A stretch of 6,296 bases of DNA from Frondihabitans sp. (GTDB taxonomy: Bacteria; Actinomycetota; Actinomycetes; Actinomycetales; Microbacteriaceae). Position 1 is the stretch's first letter. Each line of letters opens with the position of its first letter. The stretch covers positions 1 through 6,296 of the forward strand of contig JAODMX010000402.1 in the NCBI GenBank assembly GCA_025464735.1. Reading direction: 5' to 3'. The notes below the pieces were generated by a model, which saw only the letters and a program-made list of their open reading frames with translations, had not been told where the DNA came from and made no database searches. Shown here piece after piece: positions 4,532-6,296 of this stretch. The translations under genes and the position numbers were made by a program.

Positions 4532-6296
4532 GTGAGTCGGTACCGCACTGCCGCAGCCAACCTTCGCGGAGGAGCCCGCCGATTCATCGCAGGGAGCGCG
4601 GCAGTGCTGCTAGCCGTCGCGGGCCTCAGCGCCGGCGTGGTCCTCCCCGCGGCACCGGCATCGGCGGCGACGCAGAGCTGCAACTTTGCGACGGCAGGCA
4701 CCGGAACGTTCGCCAACACGCTGTGCTGGTTCGACCTCTCCAGCTACAACGCGACAGCCGCCGCGTCCGGGCAGCCGATAACGATCGCGATCCCCGGCGG
4801 TTCGTCCATGTCGTTCACCCTCACCGTTTCCGGTGGTCCGGTGAAGGCGACCACGTTCCCGACCTACTCGGGTGCGTATCTCGGCAACAGCGGCCACTAC
4901 TCCGGGGTCGCCGGGTCACCCGCGCTTTATCAGACCAGCTCGGGGACGACGACGACTGCGACGCTGACCAACATCAGTGTGACCAATGCCGCTGGTGCGA
5001 AACAGACCGGATTCGCCCTGGTCGGCGCCGACGCGGAGTCCACGAACACCAACGAATCGATCACGTGGAACTCTTCTGCGCCGATCACATCCCTCACCGC
5101 CTCTGGCACGTCGACCGGACTCGGGAACGCGTGCGGAGGCGGCTTCACCGGCGTGGGTACCACGACGGTCAAATGCACCGGCAACATCAACGGCGCCATG
5201 ACCGGAACCGCGATCCTCGCGTCGACCAACCCGACCACCTTCTCGCAGAAGATGGTCGGCGGCGGCCTGGAGGGGGTCGCGTTCGGTGTTCTCGTCTCCA
5301 GCGTCCAACTGAACACGAACATCGTCAACGGCTTCCCAGGCGATGCCTGCGGAATCAACGGCGCCAACAGCGATGGAACGACGCTCGCTTCCGCGAACAC
5401 GAACGGATCGGCATCCGCATCGACGGGCAAGCAGACAGTCGTCGTCGATTCGACCGGGGCCACCTATGGCCTCAATCAGCAGATCACGTCCGGGCTCGCC
5501 TCGAACTACACCACGACCTGGTCGTGCACCCGCAATGGGCAAGTGGATCCATCGTTACCCTCCGGGCAAACCGGGTACAACCAACTGGTCAATCTGGGCA
5601 TCGGCGATTCCGTCATCTGCACCATCACCAACACCGCCAAGGCAGCGACGATAGGCATCGTCAAACACGCCGGCACACCGACCGATGTCAATGGTGATGG
5701 TCTCACCGATGCCGGCGACACTATCCCCTACACCTTCACCGTGACGAACACCGGAGCCCTGACACTGTCAGGGATCACGGTCACCGACGCCAAGGTCGGG
5801 GCCGTGACCTGCGCGGCAGCCACGCTCGCGCCCAGCGCCTCCACCACCTGCACCGCCACCACGCCGTACACGGTCACTGCAGCCGATGTGACCCACGGTT
5901 CGGTCGACAACTCCGCGACCGCGTCCGGATTCGCGCCCGGCGTGACGACGGCCGTGACCTCGACCCCGTCGACCACGTCGACGCCCGTCGTGGCACCCGC
6001 GCCGGCGCTGAGCGTCGTGAAGTCCGCCGACCCCTCCAGCGCCGCCGCCTACCAGACCGGGCAGGTCGTCAACTACTCCTTCGTGATCACGAACACCGGA
6101 AACGTCACGATGTCCGGTATCACGGTCGATGACAGCAATTTCTCCGGATCCGGCACAACGCCGTCTGTCACCTGCCCGGCAGGTGCCGCGTCGCTGGCCC
6201 CGCAAGCACAGGTCACCTGTACCGCCACCTACACGCTCACGCAGGCCGACGTGAACGCCGGCGACGTGTCCAACACCGCCACCGCGACCGGAACGG
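4532..6296 (+). CDS. Secreted CshA-like/DUF7507 repeat surface protein (3' end missing)
   Basis: The frame from GTG 4532 has no stop and runs off the right edge (588 residues seen). Residues 1-45 form a Sec signal peptide: basic start, core AAVLLAVAGLSAGVVL, cleavage after ASA (43-45). Residues 50 to about 260 (SCNFATAGTGTFANTLCWFD, SGAYLGNSGHYSGVAGSPAL, FALVGADAESTNTNESITW, MVGGGLEGVAFG) resemble the N-terminal domain of CshA-type fibrillar-adhesin-related proteins. Residues about 261-372, with NYTTTWSCTRNG and LGIGDSVICTITNT, look like a prealbumin-like domain. DUF7507/DUF11-type repeats follow at 374-470 and 492-588+. Cysteines are at 50, 65, 201, 215, 273, 332, 363, 427, 440, 548 and 563, mostly in close pairs that suggest disulfides outside the cell. 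A wall anchor or membrane helix is expected beyond the edge but not seen. Likely role: cell-surface or adhesion protein; the ligand is unknown. Confidence 0.9.
   Translation, partial: MSRYRTAAANLRGGARRFIAGSAAVLLAVAGLSAGVVLPAAPASAATQSCNFATAGTGTFANTLCWFDLSSYNATAAASGQPITIAIPGGSSMSFTLTVSGGPVKATTFPTYSGAYLGNSGHYSGVAGSPALYQTSSGTTTTATLTNISVTNAAGAKQTGFALVGADAESTNTNESITWNSSAPITSLTASGTSTGLGNACGGGFTGVGTTTVKCTGNINGAMTGTAILASTNPTTFSQKMVGGGLEGVAFGVLVSSVQLNTNIVNGFPGDACGINGANSDGTTLASANTNGSASASTGKQTVVVDSTGATYGLNQQITSGLASNYTTTWSCTRNGQVDPSLPSGQTGYNQLVNLGIGDSVICTITNTAKAATIGIVKHAGTPTDVNGDGLTDAGDTIPYTFTVTNTGALTLSGITVTDAKVGAVTCAAATLAPSASTTCTATTPYTVTAADVTHGSVDNSATASGFAPGVTTAVTSTPSTTSTPVVAPAPALSVVKSADPSSAAAYQTGQVVNYSFVITNTGNVTMSGITVDDSNFSGSGTTPSVTCPAGAASLAPQAQVTCTATYTLTQADVNAGDVSNTATATGT
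5651..5941 (+). repeat. DUF7507-type repeat 1 in the surface protein
   Basis: Residues 374-470 form one beta-sandwich-type repeat: IGIVKHAG, then a D-x-N-x-D-G loop (385-396), IPYTFTVTNTG, LSGITVTD, a Cys pair at 427 and 440, TPYTVTAADV, and SVDNSATASG. It aligns block by block with the next repeat. Confidence 0.8.
6005..6296 (+). repeat. DUF7507-type repeat 2 in the surface protein (cut by the edge)
   Basis: Residues 492-588 repeat the same blocks: ALSVVKSADP, VVNYSFVITNTG, MSGITVDD, Cys at 548 and 563, ATYTLTQADV, and DVSNTATATG. A Thr/Ser/Pro/Val-rich linker (471-491, coding 5942-6004) separates it from repeat 1. It lacks the acidic loop of repeat 1. Further copies probably follow outside the window. 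Confidence 0.8.

Noticed and set aside
4327..4719. Upstream extension of the cap-like gene frame on the minus strand
   Set aside because: The frame is open, but the extra residues show no family similarity, overlap the surface protein's signal peptide region antisense, and the recognised family N-terminus begins at 4326.
4510..5697. Open frame in another register across the surface protein gene
   Set aside because: It has an Arg/Asp/His-rich, low-complexity product without motifs; the GTG 4532 frame gives a signal peptide and recognisable repeats.

Overview
The window is GC-rich, densely coding DNA with strong G/C preference at third codon positions and several GTG starts. This points to a high-GC actinobacterium. 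The gene families seen (an actinobacterial membrane protein with a WRDYYR-type tail, a stand-alone maltokinase-cap-like protein, a Sec-secreted CshA/DUF7507-type surface protein) and two starts that look leaderless fit Mycobacteriales such as Rhodococcus, Gordonia or relatives. The genus cannot be fixed from the sequence alone.

Layout, left to right. (1) Bases 1-850 (+): the 3' part of a membrane-anchored protein of unknown function, cut by the window edge. (2) 851-954: a short gap whose reading frame still encodes a piece resembling the C-terminal part of an IS21-family IstB helper ATPase, probably a transposon fossil. (3) 955-2642 (+): a small DUF2127 membrane protein and an APC-superfamily amino acid/polyamine-type permease, sharing a GTGA stop/start overlap and so probably co-translated. 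(4) 2718-3602 (+): a ketopantoate-reductase-family NAD(P)-dependent oxidoreductase, probably with its own promoter and a leaderless start. (5) 3652-4326 (-): a stand-alone protein resembling the N-terminal cap domain of maltokinase, convergent with the oxidoreductase and also with a leaderless-looking start. (6) 4327-4531: a divergent regulatory gap. (7) 4532-6296 (+): a secreted, repetitive, cysteine-bearing surface protein with a signal peptide, a CshA-adhesin-like N-terminal region, a probable prealbumin-like domain and at least two DUF7507/DUF11-type repeats. It continues past the right edge.

The genes do not form one obvious pathway. The clearest functional unit is the DUF2127/permease pair. 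The oxidoreductase and the cap-like protein may each be transcribed alone. The surface protein is the most niche-specific gene and is incomplete here. I found no CRISPR array, tRNA, rRNA, intact mobile element or recognisable defence system. Nothing in the window amounts to a clearly new biological system. The items most worth a second look are the IstB fossil, the stand-alone maltokinase cap, the surface protein architecture and the altered active site of the reductase.
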